Positions 20,519 to 59,270 of a DNA stretch of 64,000 nt are shown here, piece by piece. The notes below the pieces were generated by a model. It saw only the letters and a program-made list of their open reading frames with translations. It made no database searches and was not told the origin of the DNA. Made by a program: the position numbers and the translations under genes. Source of the DNA: Dysidea avara (lineage: Eukaryota; Porifera; Demospongiae; Dictyoceratida; Dysideidae); assembly GCF_963678975.1 (NCBI RefSeq), contig NC_089279.1:34167297-34231296 (forward strand), read 5' to 3'. How positions within the stretch are numbered: the first letter of the stretch is position 1; every line of letters starts with the position of its first letter.

Positions 20519-23021
20519 CTAACTGCAACATGAGTTTGACTTAACGTTAGTTGGTTCAACACTTGGTGTAAATGTTCCAGCACCATCCTGCTTTATTGAC
20601 TGTGAGTCACTGTCAAGCTGTCTTCTGTGAATAGTGGCAATGAGTTCATCAAATGCCTCTGAAACATTGTGACCAGTCTTGGCTGAGACAGAATAAAACA
20701 GTTTTGTCTGTAAACGTTCACACAGTTGTTCGACACCAACTTTCTCCACTTCATTTGGCAGATCACACTTATTTCCAATTAGAGCCCATGCAAATGTTTC
20801 TCCTTTGATATGATTAGATGCATCGTCAATCCATTTCTGGAGATTTTCAAATGTATAGGCATCTTCCACACAATACACCAGCAAGGCTCCATTTGCTTTG
20901 TGGTAGTAGTTACCAGTAAGTGCTCGGTACCTCTCACTGCCACCTGTATCCCATAATGACACCTGTATGTGTAGGATCAGAAACTCTGAATTATATATAG
21001 TACCATATAACAAGCTATCTGCATTTCAGTAGCTATGCTATCTAGATTTCTACCGTTCTATGAAATAGCTATACAAGTATGAATATTTTAGATGATGTTT
21101 ATTGAGGTGACATGTGATGTAAAGTTGGGAGGTAAGTAAGCACATAAGTGACCTTAGCTTGTGCAATTGAATTTGTCTACTGTAGTGCAATAATATCAAG
21201 TGCTTTTACTGTGCATATGCTAAGTCTATTGCAAAGGGAATTACCCACATGGACCACGGCAGTCATAGGTAAGTGTTAGCTCTAACTTTATACTTGTTCT
21301 GCCTTCTTGCTTTTCACGATTTGTGCTATTACAGAAGCCATATATTACATACTGTTATTAATGTACAGTACACCTGGACTTCTGTACTAATAAAGCCTTT
21401 AACCACACCTTATGTTACGTTTGGATCTATGGGTGGTTTTATTATTGAAGAGATGACCACATTATAGCTGAAGATTTGCTGTAAAAGCCTGTTCTATTAG
21501 ATGATTCAGATCATTTCAGATATTGCTGCAAAAAATAGCCTTCCATTTGCCCAATAAACAATAATCAGCAATTCAAACTTGTTGTAAAACAGACTGCTAT
21601 GTGCTTCCCATTGCAAACGTAACTGCTCAAATAACCTCAATTAATTTTTTCAGGTATAAAAACGCAACTTTGAGACAAGCTGATTTAGAGAGTTGCTGAA
21701 TTCCATAATCACGTTTTCATATCACTTTAAACTTCTGTAGTATTGAACTGGTCATGCTGTGAAGTGAGACTGTACCATAATATTTGTACTATTAATAGCA
21801 TGGGTAGCAGTGAAATTTGGGATAAATACCACGAGTGTTGTATTGGAAATTTACCATTTCCAATACAACAAGAGTGGTATTTATCCCAAATTTCACTGCT
21901 ACCCATGCTATTCCCAGTTAATACCATACTCGCTCAGATCGCTGCATATACGCATGCTGTGCATTAGCGTTGCTATGTACGCAATTTGTCACTATGTACT
22001 AAACAAGCGTCAACACTAATTGGCGCTACATTGTTAACATAAATTCTAGCCAATGAAATTGCAATTACAACTTTTTCACTGCTACCAGTGAAATACGGGA
22101 TAAATTTCACTGCTACTATTGGGACTTTTGTATGGGTAGTGAAACAGGTATGGTATTAAATTTATAATTATTTTGTTGAAATGCTGCACCTTAACAAACC
22201 AAACCATGACCATAGCTGTACTTGACTTTATCAATCTTTTTAATAGAAATACTTTGGGGATACTTGATGTTATGATTCTGACCCTCATTATAAGCTACTC
22301 ACAGGTCCCTAGTGCCACAATACAGAACTGGTTTTAGTTTCATTATAATATACAAGTAGACATGTACAGTTACAACAATGGAGCAATATAACAGAAATAC
22401 ATTCACCAATTGTTAGCTAAATCAAAAATATCATACTAGAAACCTCAATCTCTATTCAATTCATAATTGTATTTCTACATTAACATCAAAACTGTTGCTA
22501 TACATTTAGCTGTATACATAACATCATTCCTACCTATATCAAGGCCAATTTTTGATTGGAATAATTGCAACAGAATATATAGTTAATCTCACTTGTCATG
22601 TAACTAGCTATAGGTCTAGGTTTCTAAATACTGACTAGCTGTAGTTGTATAGCGTCGATTAATAGCTACGGCGTACGTAATTAGAGCTTGGTATAATGTA
22701 CACAGCTAGCTACTTATATAAATGTGTCACTAAAGCAGGCAGTCTGTCGGATACGAATAGCTATCAACCACGTACAATTCAACTACAACACGTCGTAAGT
22801 TATAGCATCAGTACTATGCATCAATACACTCATTATACACCACTTAAACTCACGCTTAAATGATCACCATCAACATTTGTGGAATAAACAAGGTGATCTT
22901 CCCCTAGCGTGGATCGCTGCCCGTCGTGAAATATACCAGTCTTAATCCTATTGAATATCGAGGTCTTGCCTACCCCTACTTCACCTAACAAGATAACATT
23001 GTACTTGTATTGCGCCGCCAT
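20519..23021 (-). CDS. Rab-like small GTPase B (two exons, 203 aa)
   Basis: Exon 1 is 23021-22854 and exon 2 is 20962-20519. The intron is phase 0 with donor GTGAGT and acceptor ACATACAG, at the same codon position as in paralogue A. The start is the ATG at 23021, aligned with the start of A; an upstream in-frame GTG at 23039 is not credible. Motifs: P-loop GEVGVGKT (13-20), STLG (T38), WDTGGSE (60-66), NKCD (120-123), SAK, and C-terminal CCS for prenylation. Switch II has Gly63 and Ser65 in place of the usual Ala and catalytic Gln, so GTP hydrolysis may be weak or may need an unusual partner. It lies 215 bp downstream of the aminopeptidase gene on the same strand. Confidence 0.88.
21794..21911. 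repeat. Near-perfect palindrome, 57-bp arms
   Basis: The arm at 21794-21850 (AATAGCATGGGTAGCAGTGA...) and its reverse complement at 21855-21911 surround a loop of about 4-5 bp. The arms differ only at three clustered positions (CACGAGTG versus CACTCTTG). The words GTAGCAGTGAAAT and GGGATAAAT recur at 22082-22120, suggesting more of the same element. It lies in the intron of Rab-like gene B. Confidence 0.8.
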
Positions 23022-23235
23022 CCACTCTCTACTAGGCACAAAAACAATACACGCCGCTCAATGCACTACGTAGCTATTTATCTACCATCCACGCACGTTA
23101 TAGAACAATCACGTGATGAATGACGTAACATGAACTATTAATTAAATAAATACAAAAGGGGCGGTACAAATATAGTTAGGGACGTGTCCAGGAACTAGGT
23201 TATAGCTATTGCTGAAATGGCAGAATTCATTATGG

Positions 23236-49654
<26,419 letters not shown>

Positions 49655-49774
49655 TTTAAAAGCGATAGTTGGAGGCGCTTCAAATATAAGCGCTCGTGTT
49701 AGTTACGTGTCTTCTGGTTTCTCAGTAAGGTTTCCTGTAAACTGCACGGCTTGTTGGCATTTATATGTGGCATT
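49655..49774. promoter_or_regulatory. Compact bidirectional promoter region
   Basis: Only 120 bp separate the ATG of the aminopeptidase gene (minus) from the ATG of the coiled-coil gene (plus). Both genes must share this space for 5' UTRs and promoter elements, or use upstream parts of each other. No TATA box stands out. Confidence 0.5.
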
Positions 49775-52700
49775 ATGAATGTGGTCGCGGATTTAGCTGA
49801 AGATTTCGCTGAAGTTGAGAGGGAGCTCGCCGAGTCTGTAAGGTATGTCGAAATATCGCTTTGTATGGAGTGCTGTGGGTCAGTATGTGTTATTTCGCTG
49901 CGCATGTGGACACACAGATTGGTTTAAGTTTCGCTGCTAAGGCGGCTTTTCTCCAGCCATAGATATACGACCACAAGAGCGTTACTAAGATTTTGTTTGC
50001 AGCAATCACAGCGCTAGGTTTAAATTTATTTGGAACAACTGTTCATTGGGTGAACTATGCCGCAAAGTCGCTGTACAGGGTTAATGATAGCTGCTTAGGT
50101 TACAATTCAGCAATGGCTTGACTTCATATATAGCTTGGTGGGTTGGTCCGAGAATTCAATTATTGGGTCGAAGGCGTAGCTATATAATACACTCCCAACG
50201 TAGTTATTTTAATCGCCGCGTGTCAATGCCTTTTTTTATCTTTTTCAGCCAAACCACAAGTAACGGATTTGTTCACCAGCACTCAGTCTCCAGCATGAAC
50301 AGTATGAGTTACTCTTCACTACCAGAAATTGAAAGTTCAGAGTTAAAGGCTAAAATTGACAAGTTAACCATTCAAGCAGAAGAATGGGCTGAATGCACAG
50401 CAGAGTGGCAGCAGAAATGGGAAAAGATGAGGACTAAGAAAGAGAAGGCTGCCAAAGAAGCATTGATGTATCGTGAGAAAGTCGACAGCATGACACGACA
50501 GTTGTTTATGTGGAAAGAGAAGTACCTTCAGTTGGAGAAGGAAAATGACAGACTAAAAACTCAATTAAAAGTATTAAGTCCTGATGGAATGCTGCTACTT
50601 AGCAAATCCCCTTCACCTAATGAAATTAACCTTCAAAAGGTAAGAGTAACAGTATAGAGTGGGCTGGCCTATAGGAAATACATGTACAATAAACATCTGT
50701 AGTGGTTGTAAAAGCTGGGAAACAGGTGTTGTGTAATTGTTAATAAATTAGTAGCAATTAGCTGCAATGTCTGCCTACAGATGGGGTGATAATTGCATTC
50801 TGTGATGATTTTAGGGTGGTAGTGTTTCCTCGTCACATAATGGCCACACTGATTCAGTGTTCGACAATGGCTGCAGCATTAGCAGAAAGTCTGACGAAGG
50901 ATTTGACAGTGCTTCAGAAAACCTGTCTCCAGCACAGAGTGTCGATTTACATACTGCATTCTCATTACAACCTCAACTGAAACTTATTGAAGCCTTGGTA
51001 CACAGGTATGTTGGCATAGCTGTGGTATATTTGACAACCATATGTTTTGTGTGTGGTCTTATAATTTGATCTCTCTTTAATTAATGAACTTCAGTTAGCA
51101 AGATTTGGTCACAGTACATGAATGTAACGTAGAGTTATGGGTCACAGTTTCCTTGCGTTATGGGTCACAGTTTCCTTGCAAGCACAACCAATGAATAAGT
51201 TATGCATGCAGAGCCATGCGTAGCATTTTATTTGTACATCAAATACACAATGGGATGGTACCATGTATTCGTCGATTGTATTCATCGATTGTTACAGTGA
51301 CAAAAGGAAATGGTGTCAAATTTTCAAAGTCTTCAAACAAGCTCTCGAAGATGCAACATCATATGTTATTTGAGGGTCAGGTACCATTGATGTTATAGAC
51401 TATTAGGACAGTTTAATCATGGGGTGTAGCCTTTACCATAGCAACATATTGTATTGACTATCTAACTAGTTCAAAGTCAGTTTAACATTTTGCTCACATA
51501 TTGAATCACGTCTATTGATGATGTATGGCCACATTTCTGTGGGCAGTTGTGGTAGAACTCTTGCAGTGCCTAATAACTACCAAGTTGTTTTTAATAACTC
51601 TCGTATTAAATTTACAGTAACACAATTTGTCAATTTCTTTAGTTACCTGTAAACTGTGATGTCACACATAAACATGCTGTATCTTTATGTGATTTAGAAA
51701 GTGTTTTACTTTTGTATGTTAGAAATGAGGATAGTCAACCACGCAAGTCGATTTCCACTTCAAGAAGTCCGTCTCCTCCGGGAGTTGATAGCCGACGATT
51801 CAGCCAATCTCAACGAGAAGAGTTGACCACTTTGAGACAGAGATGTGAACGTCTAGAAAAGCAACTACAAGATGAAAAAAGGTTGGTAGGTATATATTGT
51901 ATGATAGAACAATTTGTAGTGTGTAAGTGAATGTTGGTCATCCTACACTGTGTTTAGCCTGTGAATTATGTATGTATAACATTCCTGGTGAGTATGCTAC
52001 ACTGAGTAACCTGGCAAGCTGACGTTTTGCTACAGGGAAATCAGTTTTCTTGGCATTCAATGATTTTGTAATTCTATTAATTCAGTATTAGATATCTGAT
52101 ATGATAAGTTGCGTGTGCAACAGGCTTGAGTCTCGCACAGCAAAGTTGCTTTACATTTAGCTCACAACATATTGAGTCGTGAAAACTCTTTGTTCTATTC
52201 ATTTGGGCTCATTACTTGTATGGGAAGTGTCGTACCGCTAAAAAAGTAAGAATAAATTTGCAGGCAGTTTAACTGTAAAGAGATATAACATACATGTAGT
52301 TTTGGCTATTTTTAAATGCCAATAATTTGTTACCACTCTGTCACCAAATTACAAGTGTAACTTGAGTCATATGAACTGTCTTCAACTATCATTACAAAAT
52401 CTAGTTTACATATTGTAATGTAGTTATGGTAATGAAGAGACATATTCTAACCACACTGTTATTTTCTAGAGAATATTCATTGTTTTGTGAGGTTGACTGG
52501 TATGTGTATGTGGTATTGATTGAACAGCGTCCTTAGTTGTCGGTTTAACTGGTCATACCAGTAAGCAAAGCCATTCAGACTTTGTTTAGAGTTTGATATT
52601 TCTGTTTTCCATTCTTTACATTTAGTGAAATATAATTGTGGAGTTGGTTTACATTCTTGCACCATCCTTCATCAAGCTCGGTTTACTTATTGTCATGTTC

Positions 52701-55471
52701 TTTGTAACCATATTTAGAGTTCGGTTATCCTCTCAAGTTAGTAATGAAGCCAGCACGGCATCAGCAGTGACAATTGTACATCATTCTACAAGAACTCAAT
52801 CCCCACAAAAGACCTACAACAGTCAGGTATGGCTTATGTCATGACAATTTGTAGCAGTTACACTTTGTATGGTAGTGAAGAGGATGTAGGTCATTGATTT
52901 GTTATCTCCCACTCTACAATAAGGCTTGACATTCCTGCTGTTAGGCTACTCAGAAAAGATCTTAGTGCCTTTAGTATGCATTCTTTTGTAAAGCCTTTTA
53001 ATGGAGTTTGGTAACGGTGATTACTAGAATACTGTGAATCCTCACGTTGTGGCCACCTCATTATAGTGACCATGTCAAGTAGGTACCAAACATAGCTAAG
53101 GTGTACTTCATGACCTCATTAATAAGACCACCTCATTATAGTGACCATGTCAAGTAGGCCCCAAACATAGCTAAGGTCTACTTCACGACCTCATTAATAA
53201 GACCACTTCATTATAGTAACCATGTTAAGTAGGTCCCAAACCTAAGGTGTATTTCATGACCTCATTTAACAAGTCGTTGTAGTGGTCATGAGGTCTATAT
53301 AGTTCATGACCTCATTATTGAGACAATATTGTCATGGTGGTCTTGCTGAAATCAATTGGGACTGTTCTATTCTGGTACAACTAAATTGTCCGTATTAGGA
53401 AATTTTTGGAGGTTTAAATGTAGCAATGTAGAGGTACTGTATAGACAAGTACCCTGTTGTCAGGGTGCCTAAATTCTTATAGTGGGGGTAACATAATGCT
53501 TTCCTTCAGTGAATGTGACATGAGTATATCCTTATGTTGGCAAATACTGAATAAACTGTAGCACTTCTTTCCTCACACATTGAATTAGTTACACCAGTCA
53601 AGCCCTACATCTACGTGTATATCCTTTGTTCCTGTTTCCATAGATACCAGTAAACAGTCATAGCAGAGCCAACAGACCAGTGAGCACTTTTCTACCAGTT
53701 AACAGTAGCAGCAGCACTTCAACTCATCACTCTACAATAAATAGTAAAAGAGTAAGTTGCGTGTGTGTGGTGAACGAAGGATGCCATATTATAGTGTTTT
53801 GTCCCACTTATCGCTGAGTGTATGTGGCAACCTTATAGTACAATGGATGGTGCATTCTTATGGTTGATGTGTGCCCTAAAATGGCATATTGTCAAATGTA
53901 CCTTACAAATGACTTTACCCCCTCACAACGTGTATGTATAGTTATGCCTACACGTACACACTATACAGGCTGCATGTGCATACATGCACGTCGCACATGT
54001 GCACGCCACATGCATGCATAGCACTACATGGATACAGAGGCGCGTGCACACTAGTCTGTTCACACACACACACTCATGTGCACACAGTCGCACACTACAG
54101 TCTACATACGTGCATACAAGCAATGTCAAGCATGTCTTATAGGACACCATACTGGTCATATTTTAAGACATGTTGTACTATTACGTTACTGCTACTTATG
54201 TTGTATTGAAAATGAAGACTGTGCATAGCTTATGATAATACACTGTTTGTAAGGAACATTGTTGCTTATTGTATCGTACATTGCTTTTAGCTTGTCAGGT
54301 GATGTTTTTATCAGTCTTACAGTGTAAACACTAGAGTGTTTTGTTTTTCTCAGCTATTATGTATGTGAAGGTGTATTATTGTGGGATGGTGTGTACTAAA
54401 TGACTTTGTTTAGTATTGTACACTCCCAATATTGGTGCAAGCTAACTTGAACTACTTCAAAAGTATTGCTTTACAAAATATTTTTGGCAGGAGAGAGAGG
54501 AAAGGAGCACTCTTATAGAGTGCTAGGAGATTACTGGGAGCCCTCATTTTCCCTTTGTTACCAAACCCCATGTAAAGTACCTCTGTGAAGACTTTCCAAT
54601 ACCACAACTGTTTAAAACAAAGTGCTTGAGAACTTGTAGCGTACATATTATGTTTTTGTCTAACTATTAGAAAATAGTATATCTCGTATTTGACTCATAT
54701 AACCAAATTTCTATGGCTGAGTGCTAGGCAACACTACAAATGGTGCTACCAGCAAGTTGATACAGTGTACTTCTGACATCTTTCAAAAAAGCCAGTTTCA
54801 TGTAGGCTTGGAAGTACTCTTCCTGTTACAATGGCTAATTCATTGATATACAGTATGCTATCATTCTCAGTTGGTAATGTTGTTTTTGTTATGGGAAAGA
54901 TTAAGGATGTTGTACTTGACCTGGCTACTTGAGGTTACAAAATTATTTACTGGTGGGTGATGAAATCTAAAGGGACAAAATTGTATATGATTTATAGCTG
55001 TAATTTTATTTACTACTGAACATATGGGAAACTCAATTATAATATCAGTTATGGCTTTGAATATAACCCATTTAATTTTATCTGATGATTAAAAGTATTT
55101 CTTTGGGATGCCATGGGAGCCATGCTGAAGCATATGGGATGTCCCTATTTCAGGGGTCTATGTAATTGTGTATACTCTAATGCAAATAGGACCATTGACA
55201 AGTGTCCAGATTATCAAGGAGTCCTTATTAGTGAGATGTCCTAATTTCAGGGGTCTACGTAAATGTGTGTGCAGTAATGCAAATGGGACCATGGACACAG
55301 ATTATCAAAAGGCATTTTTACTGTGTCTTTTATTTAAGGTATTCCGTAGACTGATAACTGACTGTGTGTTTCTCATCTATTTAGCCATCATCACTAAAAG
55401 CTGGTAGCAAAGTTACACATGAATACATCACAAAACATGGCAAAGAATGTTTCGAAGAAGTGCTCCTATAA
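49775..55471 (+). CDS. Coiled-coil protein of unknown function (seven exons, 370 aa)
   Basis: Exons: 49775-49842, 50249-50639, 50815-51005, 51723-51881, 52718-52826, 53644-53751, 55385-55471. All borders are GT-AG and phases join without a stop. A strong heptad-type coiled coil lies at about residues 45-130 (EWQQKWEKMRTKKEKAAKEA ... QLFMWKEKYLQLEKENDRL). A Ser-rich, probably disordered centre follows, with a second short coiled coil near residue 205 (REELTTLRQRCERLEKQLQ). The C-terminal tail is EYITKHGKECFEEVLL. There is no signal peptide, membrane span or known domain. Start chosen as the first ATG of the only open first exon with a good donor. It shares a 120-bp divergent promoter with the aminopeptidase gene. 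Likely a cytosolic scaffold, but that is inference; small exons could have been missed. Confidence 0.75.
53035..53340 (+). repeat. 75-bp tandem repeat array (forward)
   Basis: Four units with CCACCTCATTATAGTGACCA and TAGCTAAGGTGTACTTCATG at 75-bp spacing (for example 53112 and 53187). The left end ACTGTGAATCCTCACGTTGT resembles the Tigger-like MITE terminus at 18337. Lies in intron 5 of the coiled-coil gene. Confidence 0.85.
55130..55300. repeat. Second dispersed repeat family, two units
   Basis: GGGATGTCCCTATTTCAGGG and GAGATGTCCTAATTTCAGGG start two units about 93 bp apart, each followed by GTCTAYGTAAnTGTGT and GCAAATRGGACCAT. Matches 43330-43440 in reverse complement. Confidence 0.65.
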
Positions 55472-55834
55472 CTGTCATAGTACTGTTGTTCTGTTCTCAT
55501 CAATTATACTATGATCAGAATTTGATTGACAACTTCATTCGATCATTTTGTTGCATGAATGATTATTGTAAAATTGCCATATATTTAAAGTTTACTTTTT
55601 ATTGTTTGCACTTCATATCGAGTTATGCTGTATTTATATATTATGTATGGATGCATTGTTGTACCCTTATCATAAATGTTATAGTGTATTGTAATACTGA
55701 CACAGTTGTGTATAGAGCAAGTATAGCGGATGGAACCTCTCTATTATGGACACTTGGGGGACAAGAAATAGCTCTGTGTTCCCTTTTCCAAAGCACGCTG
55801 CCTGGTAGGGTAGACCAGCCACAGCAAATTTTCT

Positions 55835-56310
55835 CAAGATAGTGTGATAGTTGTGCACTTTTTGATACTTTCCATATAAGTTGTACTTGTGACAAAATTT
55901 TTGGTATAGTGCCATTGTATATTTGACCTTTACAGCCATTTTTGTATCATTTTTATCTTCCTGAGGCATCATTTTGCAGTTTCAAATTAAAGGTGCTGTG
56001 AAAAAAAAAAACTGCTTTTTATTTGAAGTCAATAGGTGATTGCATTCCAAAGTTACAATCATTTATATTCGCCATGAAATTTTATGAATTAACTTGCCAT
56101 TAGTAATTTACACCCCAAGGGTAAAGAATTTTATGACATAAAAATGATCATAACTTTGTGGTGGAATGGTGACTACAAGCAAAAGTCAATATAGTTCTTA
56201 GATCAAAACCTTTAATTTGATACCAGGTTTTAACTAAAATAATGCCTCAGGGAGATAAACACAAAATGATTAGTTTTCAATGAAAAAATGGTTGTAAATA
56301 GTATGGCGGC
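55835..56310. repeat. Foldback family copy B
   Basis: The left arm has GTGCCATTGTATATTTGACC and CTGAGGCATCATTTTGCAG. The right arm has TAATGCCTCAGGGAGATAAA and ends ATGGCGGCATAG. Shorter and more decayed than copy C, which starts where it ends. Overlaps the 3' flank of the coiled-coil gene. Confidence 0.7.
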
Positions 56311-57000
56311 ATAGCCCCCAAAATTGGCAATATTGTGCACTTTTTCATAAAACCATGAAATTTTCCACATAAATAGTACTCCTCATGACATGTAATTTTA
56401 GATGCAGTGCCATCACTGAGTTGACCCTTGGTGACTTTTACAGCCATTTTTGTACAGAGAATTGATCATTTTTGTCTTTAACTCCCTGAGGCAGTAATTA
56501 ACTTGTTAAAAACATGGTACCAAACAAAAGATCTTGTTGATAGAAACAACTTGGTTTTTATTTGAAGTCAATAGGTGGTTTCATTACAAAGTTATGATCA
56601 TTTTTACTTGCAAAATTTGATAAATTTACCTGCCCTCGAGGTGTGAATTACCTGTGGGCAGATAATTATGAATAAATTTATCGAATTTTGCAGCTAATAA
56701 AAATACTCATAACTTAAGAATGAAATCACCTATTGACTTCAAATAAAAACCAAGTTGTTTCTATCAGCAAGATCTTTTATTTGGTACCATGTTTTAACAA
56801 GTTACTTACTGCCTCAGAGAGTTAAAGGCAAAAATGATCAATTTTTTGTACAAAAATGGCAGTAAACGTCACCGAAGGTCAAATCAGCAATGGCACTATA
56901 TCTGAAAATACATGTATTGAGGAAAGTTTCATGGCTTTATGAAAAAGTGCACAGTTTTTTGGTTGTGCCGCTATACTAAAAGGTCAAATCTGTGATGGCT
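56311..57000. repeat. Foldback family copy C (arms of about 310 bp)
   Basis: A highly regular palindrome centred near 56645: TTGTTGATAGAAACAACTTG, TTTGAAGTCAATAGGTGG and GGCAGTAATTAACTTGTTAA are all mirrored. The outer ends read GTGCACTTTTTCATAAAACC and its complement. The terminal module AAGGTCAAATCTGTGATGG with GCCGCTCTACTA is duplicated at about 56985-57090. Confidence 0.85.
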
Positions 57001-57109
57001 CTATATTGTCACAAGGAGCACAATTTGTGTGGAAAGTTAATCCAAAGTGCAAAAATGTTCATTTTTGGTGCCATGCCGCTCTACTAAGAATCTATATGTG
57101 GAGCTAGCT

Positions 57110-59270
57110 ATAGGGACAAGATTCTTGATATTTCTATTGTGTCCTTAGCTTGGAGAGTTTGTCAAGAGAAATTTTACTGCGCTATATACTGCATCATAAC
57201 AAAGGTATTGAATTTTGTGGAGTACTGACTGTTGTATTAGGGTATAATTGACATTAGACAGTTCAGCAAGAACTTTTGAGTTATTGTTCATAGTTCAATT
57301 ATGACAATAAAATTGGAATGATAGCTACAATAACATACTATATATGTTAGGTACTGTTATATTAGAGTATATATTGAAATATCCAAGCAATGCATGATTG
57401 AAATTTAGTAATCATGCATGCATGTACCATAATAGTAATATAGTCATAAATTTTTGGAGATTAATATCCACCCCACACAAAATGTTGGCCCCACAAAGGC
57501 ATCCAGAATAACTGTAAAACCATGCTAACTAAAAAGTCACCATCTGTTTTAGTTAGCATGGTTATTTTAGATAGCATGGTTTTATAGTTATTCTGGATGC
57601 CTTTGTGGGGCCAATATTTTGTAAACCTATTAAGCAGGTAGGCAGGTCACTTTGTATTAATGGGCTGAGGATTAACCTATAGCCTAAATATTTTGAGGGG
57701 TAAATTTTTCCAGGTTAAGCAATGTTACCTAATTAAAATTTTTTTTTGGGGATTTGCAAACATTTCCTAAATGTATTAGATGATATGGGGGCTTAGATAT
57801 TTCAAGGATAAATTCTTCATTGTTTACCTTCAAAATACGAAATCAGCAAAAAATTTCCCCCTTGGCTAGCTATACGGTATATTAGCATGGCCAGTTTTGA
57901 CAGGTGGGCTCATTATGCAGTGACCTGATTGCACAGGATTCACTGTACTTGAACTAGTGCTGCTAAACTGAGAACTCTCTGAAGTGGTATGACTGTAATT
58001 TAATTCAAATCTTGTATCATATACACACCACTACACATAAAGGGGAGTACACACTGTTATATGGGTATGTGTGTAGTTTATGACTGTACTTGATGGCTTA
58101 GCAATTAGTCAAACATGATATCAATATCACTCTTCTTGTTTTACAATGAACTACAGAAAGATAAGTCGCATAGTAACACAATGTTTGTTTGTGTATACAT
58201 ATGGCTTTGTAAGCAGCCAAAGGGTGTTAGGGAAGAGGGTGCTTATATGGAGAGTTTGTTAAGAGAGGTTTCATTGTATCCCCATGTTTGGACACTTGTG
58301 AGGTTTATATTTTACTGCACTCTGAGCATATACACTGGATTGTAATGAAGATATTGGCATACTGATTGTTATATTAGGGTATAATTGACACTAAACAGTT
58401 CAGCCAGTAAATATGAACATTTGCAAGCCTTTAATTGAACATGTCAATCATTCTAATTGGAACGAGAGCCACAATATAACCAATAGTAACATTTTATTAT
58501 TATGTACTCTTGATGTAACTTTACTATGTTAGGCATGCAACTCCATACTTTCGTTCTTAAACAAGTCTAAAATCTAAACTTTACCACTGTCCACTAAATA
58601 TATTTGCATGATGTGAGATGTCTGGCATCAAAAAGATACAACTTCTTAGGACAATACATGCACATGTCCCAATTTTTTGTTAGTGTAATTGACTGTTATA
58701 TTAGAGGATATTGTACTATAGAAACATCCATGCAATGTATGATTGAAATTTAGCAATCACTATAAGCATGTATACCATATAACAGTAATCTAGTCATAAA
58801 TTTTTGGAGATTCGTATTCATCCCACAGGTCACCCAGCATATAAATGATGCATGACATTTAGTTAGCATGGTTTTACATTTAATCTGGTTGCGCCAACAT
58901 TTTGTGAACTTATAAAGCAGGTGGCTACATTAGGGAGGTCACTTTGTATTAATGGGCTGAGGATTATATTAGCATGGCCACTTTTGACAGGTGGACTTAT
59001 TATGCAGTGACCTGCTTGCACAGGATTCACTGTACTCGCACAAGTGCTGATAAACTGATAGCTCTCTAAAGTGGTATGGCTGCATGTAATTTCAAATCTT
59101 GTATACACAACCACTACACATGCAGGGGAGTACACTGGTGTCACTAATATATGGGTATGTGTGTAGTTTACGACAGCATTTGATGGCTTAGCAATTAGTC
59201 AAACATGCCAGTTGATATTAATATCACTCTTCTTGTTTTACAATGAATGAATGGCTACAGGAAACATGGA
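57110..59270. repeat. Tandem duplication, unit about 1.1 kb
   Basis: TGGAGAGTTTGTCAAGAGA (57151) matches 58247. ATAAATTTTTGGAGATT, GGTCACTTTGTATTAATGGG, TGATGGCTTAGCAATTAGTC and CTCTTCTTGTTTTACAATGA all occur in both units in order. Offsets vary between about 1.09 and 1.35 kb because each unit has its own insertion; unit 1 carries the hairpin at 57487. No coding sequence found in either. Confidence 0.75.
57487..57613. repeat. Small MITE-like hairpin
   Basis: GGCCCCACAAAGGCATCCAG and its complement at the other end. The stem continues through AATAACTGTAAAACCATGC; arms of about 45 bp. A related remnant (AGCATGGTTTTACATTTAAT) lies at the matching place in unit 2. Confidence 0.75.

Noticed and set aside
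23022-23039. Upstream start for Rab-like gene B giving six extra residues
   Set aside because: The codon is GTG, and the ATG at 23021 aligns with the start of paralogue A.
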